Assembly (NCBI GenBank): GCA_900544765.1
Contig: UQWI01000004.1
Location: forward strand, 1 to 64,000
Direction: 5' to 3'
Source: an uncultured Eubacteriales bacterium
Lineage (GTDB): Bacteria; Bacillota; Clostridia; Oscillospirales; Oscillospiraceae
DNA: 64,000 bases
Each line of letters starts with the position of its first letter. The first letter of the stretch is position 1. The notes under the pieces were generated by a model. The model saw only the letters and a program-made list of their open reading frames with translations. It ran no database searches and was not told where the DNA came from. The position numbers and the translations under genes are program-made. Shown one piece after another: positions 24,061 through 32,583 of this stretch.

Positions 24061-25473
24061 ATGTACGAATATGATGTAGTGTGCATAGGGGGTGGGCCTG
24101 GGGGCTCGGCCACGGCGATGCGGTGCGCGGACCGCGGTAAGAAGGTGTGCCTCATAGAGGGGCGCGCCCGCAACGGGTCCGGCGGCACCTGCGTAAACCG
24201 GGGCTGCATCCCCACGAAAGCGCTGATGGCGTCGGCTAATCTGTACGCGTCGATCAAGGAGGCGAAGGCGTTCGGGATCAACGTGGACATGAGCGCGGTG
24301 AGCGTGGACTTCAAGGCCATAGACAAGCGCAAGAACGCGGTTATCAACGGCCTGGGGTTTGGGCTTGAGGCGATGCTGTGGAAGAAGAGCCGCGGCATAG
24401 ACGTAGTAAAGGGCCGCGCGACGCTGCTGGATGCACATACCATCGAGGTGGACAACGGCAAGGTAAAGAAGACCGTTACTGCGGAGAACATTGTGGTTGC
24501 AGTGGGCAGCGAGCCTGCGGAGATTGCGGCGTTCAACGTGGACCACAAGAAGGTCATAACTTCGAACGAGATAATGGACTTCTCGCGCCCGCTGCCGAAG
24601 AGCATCGTGATCATCGGCTCCGGCGCCATCGGGCTTGAGTACGGTCACATCTACAACATCTACGGCGTGGACGTGACCATCGTGGAGATGATGCCGAACC
24701 TGGTGCCTGCGCTGCACGACACGGAGATAACGGACGCAGTGAAGGCGTCGCTTGAGAAGCGTGGTATCACTGTGAAGTGCGGCAGCGGCATAGCGAGCGT
24801 GGAGGTACAGCCTGACGGACAGGTGAAGAGCACGCTGGCCAACGGCGAGGAGCTGTACTCGGACGAGGTGCTGGTGGCGATCGGTCGCACGCTGAACACC
24901 CGGGGCATGGGCCTGGAGGAAGTGGGCGTGAAGATGGAGCCCAACGGCCAGATAGTGACGGACGAGCACATGCGCACGAGCGTGCCGAATATATTTGCAG
25001 CCGGGGACATCACGGTGGGCACCCAGCTCTCGGACAAGGCTCAGCGCCAGGGCCTGGTGATCGCGGAGACGATAGCGGGCAATGACTACTACATCAACTA
25101 CGACGCCATCCCCGCGACGATGTTCATGGAGCCGGAGATAGCGATGGTTGGCCTGACGGTGAGCGACGCCGAAGAGCGCGGTATTGAGGCCATCAGCGGG
25201 TCGCTGCCGTTCTCGTCGAACGAGAAGGCTATGGCCATCGGCAAGACGGAGGGCGTAATGAAGGTTGTGGCGCGCAAGGACGACCACGTCATCATCGGCG
25301 CGCAGATATTCGGGCACGAGGCCTGCGACCTCATAGCAGAGTTCACAGTGGCCGTGGAGAACGGCCTGACGCTGGAGCAGATGTACAACAGCATCCACCC
25401 GCACCCGACGGTGACGGAGATGATACTGGAGACCTGCAAGCGCGCGGTTGGTCTCTCCTTCGACAAGGGCTGA
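24061..25473 (+). CDS. Dihydrolipoamide-dehydrogenase-like FAD/NAD(P) disulfide oxidoreductase
   Basis: A 470-residue class I pyridine nucleotide-disulfide oxidoreductase. The FAD-binding GGGPGGSATA at the N terminus, the redox-active disulfide GGTCVNRGCIPTK (about residues 40-52), the NAD-binding GSGAIGLEYG (about 185), the second FAD motif FAAGDI and the dimer-interface HPHPTVTE with the catalytic His-Glu pair are all present. No lipoyl protein or 2-oxoacid dehydrogenase gene lies nearby. By context it may supply electrons to the dehydratase-like enzymes or reduce another local disulfide; that is inference. Confidence 0.88.
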   Translation: MYEYDVVCIGGGPGGSATAMRCADRGKKVCLIEGRARNGSGGTCVNRGCIPTKALMASANLYASIKEAKAFGINVDMSAVSVDFKAIDKRKNAVINGLGFGLEAMLWKKSRGIDVVKGRATLLDAHTIEVDNGKVKKTVTAENIVVAVGSEPAEIAAFNVDHKKVITSNEIMDFSRPLPKSIVIIGSGAIGLEYGHIYNIYGVDVTIVEMMPNLVPALHDTEITDAVKASLEKRGITVKCGSGIASVEVQPDGQVKSTLANGEELYSDEVLVAIGRTLNTRGMGLEEVGVKMEPNGQIVTDEHMRTSVPNIFAAGDITVGTQLSDKAQRQGLVIAETIAGNDYYINYDAIPATMFMEPEIAMVGLTVSDAEERGIEAISGSLPFSSNEKAMAIGKTEGVMKVVARKDDHVIIGAQIFGHEACDLIAEFTVAVENGLTLEQMYNSIHPHPTVTEMILETCKRAVGLSFDKG

Positions 25474-25487
25474 AAAGAGAAAGCAAC

Positions 25488-25515
25488 AGGCCTCCCGGTA
25501 AGCGCCGGGAGGCCT
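25488..25515. terminator. Strong hairpin between flavoenzyme and methyltransferase genes
   Basis: An 11-bp perfect stem AGGCCTCCCGG/CCGGGAGGCCT with a 6-nt loop. There is no T tract, so it may be an mRNA-processing or stability hairpin that sets relative expression rather than a full terminator. Confidence 0.5.
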
Positions 25516-25534
25516 AATAAATGCGGAGGCTTTT

Positions 25535-26212
25535 ATGGAACTGCGAGAAGCGTTCATAGGCCGCAAGGGGCGATTCAAGCTTTTGGAGCTGAGCCTTGAG
25601 GCAGCAGACTTCCCTAAGGCCGCGCCGCTGCTTGAGGTGGGCTGCGCCACAGGCGAGGGCAGCGCGCACCTGGCGGAGCTGGGGTATACCTGCGTCACCG
25701 GCGTGGACATAGACGATGAAGCCATAGCACAGGCGCGGGAGAAGTTCCCCGGCGTCAGCTTTGTGTGTGCGGACGCGAGGCATTTGCCCTTTGCCGATGG
25801 CGCATTTGAAGGTATAATAAGCGAGGCGGCGTTCTCGGTCATAGAGGGCAAGGCGGAGGCCGCGCGTGAGTACGCGCGCGTGCTGGCGCCCGGAGGGCTG
25901 GCGCTGCTCCACGACTTCGCCGCCGCGGCGGAGAGTGCGCATACGCAGCCGGGCATCCCCTGCCTGGACGGGGTGCAGAGCATGGAGGGCTACCGTGCGG
26001 TGTTCGAGGCCGTGGGCTTCGAGTGCGTGTGTGAGAGCGAGGAGTACGGCGAGTACATAGGCATAGCGATGAGCCTGGGCAAAGCCTACGGCGTACCGCC
26101 CACAGAGGTGGGGAAATACATAGTGTCGGCGTTCGGCCGGGACGGGTATGTGACGGACTTCTTCGCGCATACGCGCCTGACGTACTGCCGAATAGTTTTT
26201 AAAAGGGTATAA
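25535..26212 (+). CDS. SAM-dependent methyltransferase (DVU_1556/TrsM-like)
   Basis: A 225-residue class I methyltransferase. The SAM-binding motif LLEVGCATGEGSAHLAELG is at about residue 30, followed by GVDIDDEAI and the DARHLPFADGAFEGIISEAAFSVI motif IV region. The neighbourhood (two radical SAM proteins and a CoA-ligase-like protein) matches, from memory, the Desulfovibrio DVU_1551-1559 type locus in which such a methyltransferase is called TrsM; I cannot verify this by search. ATG 25535 has GGAGG upstream. The target is unknown. The stop lies 2 bp before the next start. Confidence 0.75.
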   Translation: MELREAFIGRKGRFKLLELSLEAADFPKAAPLLEVGCATGEGSAHLAELGYTCVTGVDIDDEAIAQAREKFPGVSFVCADARHLPFADGAFEGIISEAAFSVIEGKAEAAREYARVLAPGGLALLHDFAAAAESAHTQPGIPCLDGVQSMEGYRAVFEAVGFECVCESEEYGEYIGIAMSLGKAYGVPPTEVGKYIVSAFGRDGYVTDFFAHTRLTYCRIVFKRV

Positions 26213-26214
26213 CT

Positions 26215-27483
26215 ATGGAAGCAAGATTAATTTACAAGACGAAAAGCGTCTGTCCCGTCTGCCTGAGAGAGGTTTATGCAGATATAACTTCGCGGCCGGA
26301 TGGGATATATATGGAAAAGAGCTGCTCTGAGCACGGGCATTTCAGCACGAAGGTGTGGGGCGACAGCGCGGAGAACTACCTGCGCTGGCTGCACTGCGGC
26401 GGGATGGATACGGAGTCTTTGCCGCAGACGGAGGCGGAGGTGGAGACGGCGCTGCAGGGCGCGCACTTCACGGACTGTGCCTGCTCGCTTCCGGCGTCGG
26501 CGGCGCTGATGACGACGAACCGGTGCAATATGGGGTGCCCGGTGTGCTTCACGCGGGACAAGAAGGAGGGGCTGCACGAGCCGGACCTGGCCGAGTGCGA
26601 AAAGCTGCTGCGGCACTACAAGGCCGTCGCGGGCGACGACGCGGCGGTGGAGCTGTGCGGCGGGGAGCCGACGGTGCGCGGGGACATCATGCAGCTGGCG
26701 TCACTTGCGCGGGACCTGGGGTTCGGGCTCATCCAGCTGAATACGAACGGCATAAAGCTTGCGGAGAGCGAGGAATACTGCCGTGAGCTGAGGGAGAGCG
26801 GAGTGACGACGGCGTATCTGGGCTTTGACGCGCTGCACGAGACGCCGTATTACGCGAAGTACGGCAAGCCGATGCTTGAGACGAAGCTGCGCGCGGTGGA
26901 GAACGCCGCGGCGGCGGGGCTGGCCATCGTGCTGGTGTGCTGCGTCATCCCCGGCGAGAACGACGGGGAGCTGGGCGGCATTGTGGAGTACGCACGTCAG
27001 CACATGCCTGCGGTGAAGGGCGTGTACTTCCAGCCCATCAGCTACTTCGGCATTTACCCTGAGGACAAGATGCGGCGCATAACCATACCGGAGGTCATAC
27101 GGAAGGTTTCAGAGCAGCACCCGGACGTGAGCGTACAGGACTTCGGCCCAGGCAGCTACGACCACTCTCAGTGCTCGTTCAACGCGGCGTATGCGCAGGA
27201 CAAGACGGGCAGGCTGATGCCGCTGACCCGGTTTGCGCCGCGCAAGGCGGCCGAGGACGCGGTACACCGTGTGCGGCGTAACTTGCAGACGGCGTGGACG
27301 CCGAGCGCGAGAAGGACGCTGACCATAGGGGGCATGGCCTTCCAGGACGCGTGGAACATAGACCTGATGCGTGTGAAGCGCTGCTCCATACAGATAATAC
27401 AAAAGGACGGGGCGCTCATACCGCTGTGCAGCAAGTATTTAAGCGGCTGCAACGGCGCGAAGCTGTTCCCCGGGATAGGATGA
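26215..27483 (+). CDS. Radical SAM protein, MJ0619/TrsS-like, first copy
   Basis: A 422-residue radical SAM enzyme. An N-terminal zinc-ribbon-like CPVCLREV with SCSEHGHF precedes the [4Fe-4S]/SAM motif CNMGCPVC (about residue 102), then GGEPTVRGD, the LNTNGIKLA strand and a cysteine-containing C-terminal domain (IGGMAFQDAWNIDLMRVKRC). This build fits the MJ0619/tetraether-synthase/TrsS branch. It lacks the extra cysteine cluster CPYDCGLCDEHKSGTC that the second copy has before its radical SAM motif. It overlaps the ligase-like gene by ATGA. No in-frame TGA suggests selenocysteine. Confidence 0.85.
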   Translation: MEARLIYKTKSVCPVCLREVYADITSRPDGIYMEKSCSEHGHFSTKVWGDSAENYLRWLHCGGMDTESLPQTEAEVETALQGAHFTDCACSLPASAALMTTNRCNMGCPVCFTRDKKEGLHEPDLAECEKLLRHYKAVAGDDAAVELCGGEPTVRGDIMQLASLARDLGFGLIQLNTNGIKLAESEEYCRELRESGVTTAYLGFDALHETPYYAKYGKPMLETKLRAVENAAAAGLAIVLVCCVIPGENDGELGGIVEYARQHMPAVKGVYFQPISYFGIYPEDKMRRITIPEVIRKVSEQHPDVSVQDFGPGSYDHSQCSFNAAYAQDKTGRLMPLTRFAPRKAAEDAVHRVRRNLQTAWTPSARRTLTIGGMAFQDAWNIDLMRVKRCSIQIIQKDGALIPLCSKYLSGCNGAKLFPGIG

Positions 27484-28829
27484 TTGACATGAGTATAAGC
27501 CTACAGACCGGCCTGTACGAGCTGTGCAGGCTGAGGATGGAGAAGGACGCGGAGTTCCTCTCGGAACACCCGGACGCAGATATTGAGCACGTGGACGACG
27601 CGCTCTTCGACGAGTACCGGCTGTTCCAGCTCAAGCGCACGGTACGCCGCGTGCGGACCAAGAGTCCCTTCTACCGCCGCGTGTTCGAGGCCGCGGGCGT
27701 TACGGAGGATGAGCTCACAAGCCTTGACGATATAGCGAAGCTGCCGTTTACCTATCCGAAGGACCTGGCGGGAACGAGCTACAGCCTGCTGTGCACGTCG
27801 CAGAGCGAGGTGGAGAAGCCGGTGACCTTCTTCTCTTCCGGCTCCACGGGTACGAAGAAGCGCATTTTCTTTTCACAGGCAGATATACAGAAGATATTCG
27901 ACTTCCTGCCGCGCGGCATGAACACGGTGGTGGACCGGGGCGAGGGGCGCGTACTGGTGTTCCTGCAGAACTCGCAGGGGCGCGGCATAGGCGGCATCCT
28001 GGCAGCCAGCTGCACGGCCTACGGCATAGACAGCTGGGCGGCGGATTTGCAGGACAGCCCCGAGGACATATTGAAGATGACGCTGGAGCACAAGATAAAC
28101 GTGTGGTTCGGCGACGCCATCACCATCTACCGCGCGACGAGGATACTAGAGCAGCGCACAGATTTGCGCGCCATAGGCATGAAGTGCATCTTCATCACGA
28201 TGAGCAATATCCCACAGAGCATGGTGGACTACCTGCACGAGGCGTGGGGCTGCCGGGTGAGTACGCACTACGGACTGACTGAAAGCGGCTGGGGCCTGGC
28301 GGTGGACTGCGACGTGTGCCCCGGCTACCACTACGACGAGCTCAACCACATAGTGGAGGTGGTGGACCCGGATACGGGCGCGGTGCTGCCCTACGGCGAA
28401 GAGGGCGAGGTCGTGCTGACGAACATCGCGCGGGACTGCATGCCGCTGATACGCTACCGCACGGGTGACATAGCCACGCTGAATAAGAGCGAGTGCGGCA
28501 GCCACCTCATGACCCTGGGCCACATCCGGCGCAGGAAGGAGGGCGCGACGGAGTATAACGGGCACTACATCTACCCCGCCATGTTCGACGAGGTGCTCTT
28601 CTCCACTGCCGGATTGCTGGACTACCGCATCTTCCTGGACGGCGGCCGCATAAGCCTGGACGTGGAAGCGCTGGACGAGACGGAGTTTGACACGGAGGGG
28701 CTCAAGGCCCGGCTCATGGCCCTGCCCTTTATGGCGGGGGCGCCGGAGGTGGAGATAAACCTGCTGCCGTGCGGCGCGCTGCGCGAGCACTGCTACGAGA
28801 AGAAGCGCATCCTTGCGCGGGAGGCGTGA
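27480..28829 (+). CDS. Phenylacetate-CoA-ligase-like adenylate-forming enzyme (DVU_1553-like)
   Basis: A 449-residue enzyme of the PaaK-type AMP-dependent CoA ligase group. The phosphate-binding loop is FFSSGSTGTKKRIFF (about residue 118), the adenine-binding motif is STHYGLTESGWG (about 260), and the hinge region includes YRTGDIA. It likely activates a carboxylic acid as acyl-AMP and then acyl-CoA, which would suit downstream acyl-CoA dehydratase-like enzymes. It is locked between the two radical SAM genes by ATGA overlaps on both sides, so the three proteins should be made together. The acid is unknown. Confidence 0.82.
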   Translation: MIDMSISLQTGLYELCRLRMEKDAEFLSEHPDADIEHVDDALFDEYRLFQLKRTVRRVRTKSPFYRRVFEAAGVTEDELTSLDDIAKLPFTYPKDLAGTSYSLLCTSQSEVEKPVTFFSSGSTGTKKRIFFSQADIQKIFDFLPRGMNTVVDRGEGRVLVFLQNSQGRGIGGILAASCTAYGIDSWAADLQDSPEDILKMTLEHKINVWFGDAITIYRATRILEQRTDLRAIGMKCIFITMSNIPQSMVDYLHEAWGCRVSTHYGLTESGWGLAVDCDVCPGYHYDELNHIVEVVDPDTGAVLPYGEEGEVVLTNIARDCMPLIRYRTGDIATLNKSECGSHLMTLGHIRRRKEGATEYNGHYIYPAMFDEVLFSTAGLLDYRIFLDGGRISLDVEALDETEFDTEGLKARLMALPFMAGAPEVEINLLPCGALREHCYEKKRILAREA

Positions 28830-30142
28830 TGGGCGAGATGCTGCACGAGACCGAGAGCCTGTGCCCGGTCTGTTTAAAGAAGATACCCGCGCGCTATGAA
28901 CGCATAGACGGGAAGGCGTATATGCTCAAGAGCTGTCCTGAGCACGGGGACTTCCGCGTGCTGTTCTGGCGAGACGCGGACATGTACGAGCGCTGGATGA
29001 AGCAGGGCGTGCACGCCCCGGCGAAGGACAGGGGGAAGCCGGAAAAACGCGGCTGCCCCTACGACTGCGGGCTCTGCGACGAGCACAAAAGCGGCACTTG
29101 CACGAGCATACTGGAGATAACCTACCGCTGCAACATGAACTGCGCCGTGTGCTTCGCGGACGCGAACGCAGAGCAGTTCGAGCCGGACATTGACCAGATA
29201 CGCAATATGTACGCTGCGGCGCTGCACTCAAACCCCTTCTGCAGCGTGCAGCTCTCGGGCGGTGAGCCGACGGTGCGCGAGGACCTGCCGGATATAATAC
29301 GGCTGGGCAAGGCTATGGGCGTGGTTCACCTGCAGGTGAACACCAACGGGATAAAGCTCGCAAACGTGCCAGGCTATGCGCAGGCGCTCAAGGACGCGGG
29401 CTGCGACCTCATATATCTGCAGTTTGACGGCCTGGACGACGCCATCTACCGCGAGATACGCACGCGGGACATGCTGGACATAAAGCTGCGCGCGATAGAA
29501 AACTGCGAGAAAGCGGGGCTGGCCATCCTGCTGGTGCCTGTCGTCATCCCCGGGGTCAACCTGCACAGGATAGGCGAGATAGTGGAGTTTGCGAAAAAGC
29601 ACATCCCGACCATAAGGGGCATACACTTCCAGCCGGTGAGCTACTTCGGGCGCTTCCCCGGCAACGTGCCGCCGGACGAGAGCCGCTGCGGCCTGAGCGA
29701 TGTGCTGCACGCGCTGACTGAACAGTGCCCGGAGCTGGAGCTGCGCCACTTCGTGCCGCGCAAGCAGTTTGACCCCCACTGCGACTTCTCCAGCACCTAC
29801 TACCTCGACGAGGGCGGCAGGCTCATACCCATGAGCAGCTACGACCAGAACGACGCGGACACAGAGGCGACGGATTTTGTGCGCAAGACGAACAGGTACA
29901 CGGTCAAGCGCTGGAAGGGCCAGCAGGAGCAGGCAATGGACACGCCGCTGCTGCGCTTTGCCGGGCGTACGCTGACGCACTCCTTCTGCATTTCGGGCAT
30001 GGGCTTCCAGGACGTGTGGAACATAGACCTGGGCAGGCTGCACGGCTGCTGCGTCCACATCATAAACAGCAGGTGTGAGGTCATACCCTTCTGCGCCTTC
30101 CACCTCACGAGCGTGGACGGGAAACGCCTGTACATGAATTAG
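28829..30142 (+). CDS. Radical SAM protein, MJ0619/TrsS-like, second copy
   Basis: A 437-residue paralogue of the protein at 26215. It has CPVCLKKIPARY and SCPEHGDF at the N terminus, an additional cysteine-rich segment CPYDCGLCDEHKSGTC (about residues 73-88), the radical SAM motif CNMNCAVC (about 97), SGGEPTVRED, LQVNTNGIKLA and a C-terminal ISGMGFQDVWNIDLGRLHGCCVHI region. The extra cysteines could hold an auxiliary cluster or zinc. It overlaps the ligase-like gene (ATGA). It is the copy closest to what I remember as TrsS, in which one cysteine is sometimes selenocysteine; here it is encoded as ordinary cysteine. Confidence 0.85.
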   Translation: MGEMLHETESLCPVCLKKIPARYERIDGKAYMLKSCPEHGDFRVLFWRDADMYERWMKQGVHAPAKDRGKPEKRGCPYDCGLCDEHKSGTCTSILEITYRCNMNCAVCFADANAEQFEPDIDQIRNMYAAALHSNPFCSVQLSGGEPTVREDLPDIIRLGKAMGVVHLQVNTNGIKLANVPGYAQALKDAGCDLIYLQFDGLDDAIYREIRTRDMLDIKLRAIENCEKAGLAILLVPVVIPGVNLHRIGEIVEFAKKHIPTIRGIHFQPVSYFGRFPGNVPPDESRCGLSDVLHALTEQCPELELRHFVPRKQFDPHCDFSSTYYLDEGGRLIPMSSYDQNDADTEATDFVRKTNRYTVKRWKGQQEQAMDTPLLRFAGRTLTHSFCISGMGFQDVWNIDLGRLHGCCVHIINSRCEVIPFCAFHLTSVDGKRLYMN

Positions 30143-30150
30143 GAGGGCGT

Positions 30151-30342
30151 ATGAGGATAGAGAGGACAACAACAGTGGGCATGGCGCTCATGGCACACCC
30201 GAAGCTGTATATGCCGCTGCTGACACTGGGGCTGTGCTGCGTGGACGAGGACACGGCCATGTGGACAATGGAACGTCTGGCGCAGGAGACCGGCCGGGAC
30301 GCGGACGAGCTCTGCGCCGTACTGAACGAGGTGCTGCAATGA
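30151..30342 (+). CDS. Small DUF1858-like redox peptide
   Basis: A 63-residue helical protein. The pattern TTVGMALMAHPKLYMPLLTLGLCCVDE resembles the DUF1858 / hybrid-cluster-protein-associated family, in which a short helix ends in a Gly-x-Cys pair, followed by the helix ETGRDADELCAVLNEVL. AGGAGGGCGT lies just before the ATG and the stop overlaps the sirtuin start by ATGA. It may be a small redox or binding partner of the radical SAM enzymes. Confidence 0.55.
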   Translation: MRIERTTTVGMALMAHPKLYMPLLTLGLCCVDEDTAMWTMERLAQETGRDADELCAVLNEVLQ

Positions 30343-31082
30343 CGGGATTTGAGGACAAGTGCATGCAGCTCCGGCAAATGCTGAATGAAGCGAAACACGC
30401 GGTGTTTTTCGGCGGGGCGGGCGTGTCCACGGACAGCGGCTTGGCAGACTTCCGGAGCCAGAAGCAGGGGCTGTACAACCAGCCCAGCGGTTACGGCGTG
30501 ACGCCGGAGGAGATATTGACCCCGGCGTACATGCTCTCGCACCCGGCGGAGTTTTTCGACTTCTACCGCACGAAGCTGCTCAATCTTGCGGCGCCGCCGA
30601 ACAGCGTACACTACGCGCTCGCTCAGATGGAGAGTGCCGGGCTCATTAAGTGCGTCATCACGCAGAACGCGGACAACCTCCACCAGCGCGCGGGGAGCAG
30701 GAAGGTCATAGACATACACGGCAACGTGTATGAAAACTACTGCCTGGACTGCGGCAAGCGCTTCCCGCCCGAGGTGGTGGCGGACTGCCCCGGCGTGCCT
30801 CGCTGCGACGTGTGCGGCGGTATGATACGCCCCGGCATCCTGCTCTTCGGCGAGATACCGGACATGAAACTCACGATGCAGGCAATACGCGAGCTTAATA
30901 AATGCGACCTGCTCATAATAGGCGGCACATCGCTGAAGGTGAGCAGCGCGCCGAGGCTGCTCGAGCGCTTCAAGGGCCGTATGGCCATAATTAACGATGA
31001 GCCCACGCCCTTTGACTCTCGCGCGGACGTGGTTATACGCGGCGGCATAGCGGAGGCGTTCAGGCTCATATGGGCAGAGTGA
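30339..31082 (+). CDS. Sirtuin-type NAD-dependent protein deacylase (SIR2 family)
   Basis: A 247-residue deacylase that removes acyl groups from lysines using NAD. The GGAGVSTDSGLADFR NAD loop, the ITQNADNLHQRAG motif, the catalytic His (IDIHGNVYENYC) and the zinc ligands C-x2-C ... C-x2-C (CLDCG, CDVCG) are all intact, as is GGTSLKVSS. ATG 30339 overlaps the preceding stop. Its place as last gene of the ligase/radical SAM operon suggests it controls acylation of the CoA ligase or another pathway enzyme, as known for acetyl-CoA synthetase; this is inference. Confidence 0.9.
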   Translation: MTGFEDKCMQLRQMLNEAKHAVFFGGAGVSTDSGLADFRSQKQGLYNQPSGYGVTPEEILTPAYMLSHPAEFFDFYRTKLLNLAAPPNSVHYALAQMESAGLIKCVITQNADNLHQRAGSRKVIDIHGNVYENYCLDCGKRFPPEVVADCPGVPRCDVCGGMIRPGILLFGEIPDMKLTMQAIRELNKCDLLIIGGTSLKVSSAPRLLERFKGRMAIINDEPTPFDSRADVVIRGGIAEAFRLIWAE

Positions 31083-31084
31083 GC

Positions 31085-31120
31085 TATATACAAACAGCGT
31101 CCGGACGCTGTTTGTATATA
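31085..31120. terminator. Perfect 36-bp palindrome after the sirtuin gene
   Basis: Bases 31085-31102 are the exact reverse complement of 31103-31120 (outer TATATACAAACAGC). It lies 2 bp after the sirtuin stop codon and is followed by TTTACATATA. It may be an intrinsic terminator or an operator for the GTPase gene that starts 62 bp later. Confidence 0.6.
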
Positions 31121-31181
31121 TTTACATATAATTCAGACCAAATCATATATATGACCAAATCTAAACAGGAGGAAAGGAAAA

Positions 31182-32300
31182 ATGGCAAAGACGAAGTACA
31201 TGGTATTCAGCGGCTTTTTGGGAGCGGGCAAGACGACGAGCATGCTCGCGCTGGCGCACAGCCTGAACGCACATGGGCACAAGGCGGCCATATTGGCCAA
31301 CGACCTGGGCGCGGGCAACATAGTGGACGCGGACTTCACAGCCACGAGCGACGTGCTCACGACGAGCATAGCGGGCAACTGCATCTGCTACCAGCACGAG
31401 AACCTGGTGGACAAGCTGCGCCAGCTAGTCTCCGGCGGGGCGGACGTCATCTTCTCGGACATCCCCGGCTGCGGCATAGGGGCGCTGGACCATGTGTATT
31501 TGCAGATAGTGGAGAAGGAAGCCGACGAATTTGAGCTTCTGCCCTTCACCTGCATCGTCGACCCCGAGCGCCTGAAGATGCTGATGGATGAGAACGAGAC
31601 CATCAACCTGCCTGTTGAGATGCGTTTCCTGCTGAGCGCGCAGATGGCAGAGGCGGATCTCATCGTTTTCAACAAGATAGACACGGTCAGCGCGGAGTAC
31701 AAAGACAAGTGCCTGGCCCTCATCCACACACTGCACCCGGACACTCCGGTGATGGCCATGTCCGCGCGGACGGGCGAGGGCGTGGACGCCGTGGCGGAGT
31801 ACCTGGTGAGCCACAGCGCGGCGGCGCAGCACCGCGAGATAGGCTACGGCAGCGAGGCCTTCATGGCCGCTGAGAGGCTGCTCAGCTGGTACAACCGCCG
31901 GGTGTATCTTGAGCAGCGCGAGGAGAAGGCGGTGGACTTCAACGCCGTCATCACGGACATATTCGAGGGCATCCGCGCCGGGCTCAAGGCCAAGGGCGCG
32001 AACGTCCCGCACCTCAAGGCCTTTGCCTCCGGCACGGACGGCGACTTCTTCAAGGCCAGCCTGATAGGCGTGGACTACCCCATAGAGTACGACCACAAGC
32101 TCACGGGCAGCTACAGCGCCATCTCCGTCATCATTAACGCCCGCGCCGCCGCGGAGTCCGAGCTAATGGCCGCCGTCGTGGATGACGCCATAGACGCCGC
32201 CTGCCAGAAGTACGGCCTCAGGCAGCGCACCTTCTTCCTCGAGCACTTCGGCATGATGGAGGAAGGCCGAGGCAACGGCGGGAAAGCCTCGAGGTATTAA
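31182..32300 (+). CDS. CobW/CobW-like P-loop GTPase
   Basis: A 372-residue member of the G3E GTPases that deliver metals or assist metalloenzyme assembly. Walker A is SGFLGAGKTTS (about residues 10-20), the switch/Walker B segment is VIFSDIPGCG, and NKID (about 163) is the guanine-specificity motif. The CxCC metal motif of COG0523 proteins is reduced here to GNCICY. AGGAGG precedes the ATG. Its position suggests a role in maturing one of the local metalloenzymes or in corrinoid handling; which metal is unknown. Confidence 0.8.
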   Translation: MAKTKYMVFSGFLGAGKTTSMLALAHSLNAHGHKAAILANDLGAGNIVDADFTATSDVLTTSIAGNCICYQHENLVDKLRQLVSGGADVIFSDIPGCGIGALDHVYLQIVEKEADEFELLPFTCIVDPERLKMLMDENETINLPVEMRFLLSAQMAEADLIVFNKIDTVSAEYKDKCLALIHTLHPDTPVMAMSARTGEGVDAVAEYLVSHSAAAQHREIGYGSEAFMAAERLLSWYNRRVYLEQREEKAVDFNAVITDIFEGIRAGLKAKGANVPHLKAFASGTDGDFFKASLIGVDYPIEYDHKLTGSYSAISVIINARAAAESELMAAVVDDAIDAACQKYGLRQRTFFLEHFGMMEEGRGNGGKASRY

Positions 32301-32311
32301 TACAGCCAAAC

Positions 32312-32377
32312 GGCTTGTGCTGTGTCAGAAATTGTGATATTTTTAAATAGGGCGAACATGGAGACACAGCACAAGCC
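32312..32377. other. 15-bp perfect inverted repeat with a 36-nt loop
   Basis: GGCTTGTGCTGTGTC (32312-32326) and its exact complement at 32363-32377 enclose an AT-rich 36-nt loop, 12 bp after the GTPase stop. As RNA it would be a long hairpin without a T tract, so it may be a processing or regulatory element. Confidence 0.55.
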
Positions 32378-32583
32378 CAGACAAAACAGCTGCAAATCTG
32401 CGGCAGGCCGTCCGTGCGCGCCGCGGATGCTCTAATGCCGAAGACATGGCGTACCATTTAGTGACGTCTTGAAGTCTGCTGCGGGACCGGCGGAAGGGCG
32501 AAAACGCTTTTCACGCACGTTTTTAGTAAAAACAGCGAGCAATCTGGCTCTTGCTGCACGTTTTTAATGCGAGGGTGAACGAC
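32378..32583. other. Short gap before the DUF5714 gene
   Basis: About 200 bp with no supported gene; TTTTTAGTAAAAA at 32519-32531 and two CACGTTTTTA/TGCACGTTTTTAA repeats (around 32516 and 32556) precede the next gene. It probably carries its promoter. Confidence 0.35.

Noticed and set aside
28829..30142. Selenocysteine codon in the second radical SAM gene
   Set aside because: Some relatives are selenoproteins, but this frame has no internal TGA and the conserved positions are cysteine.
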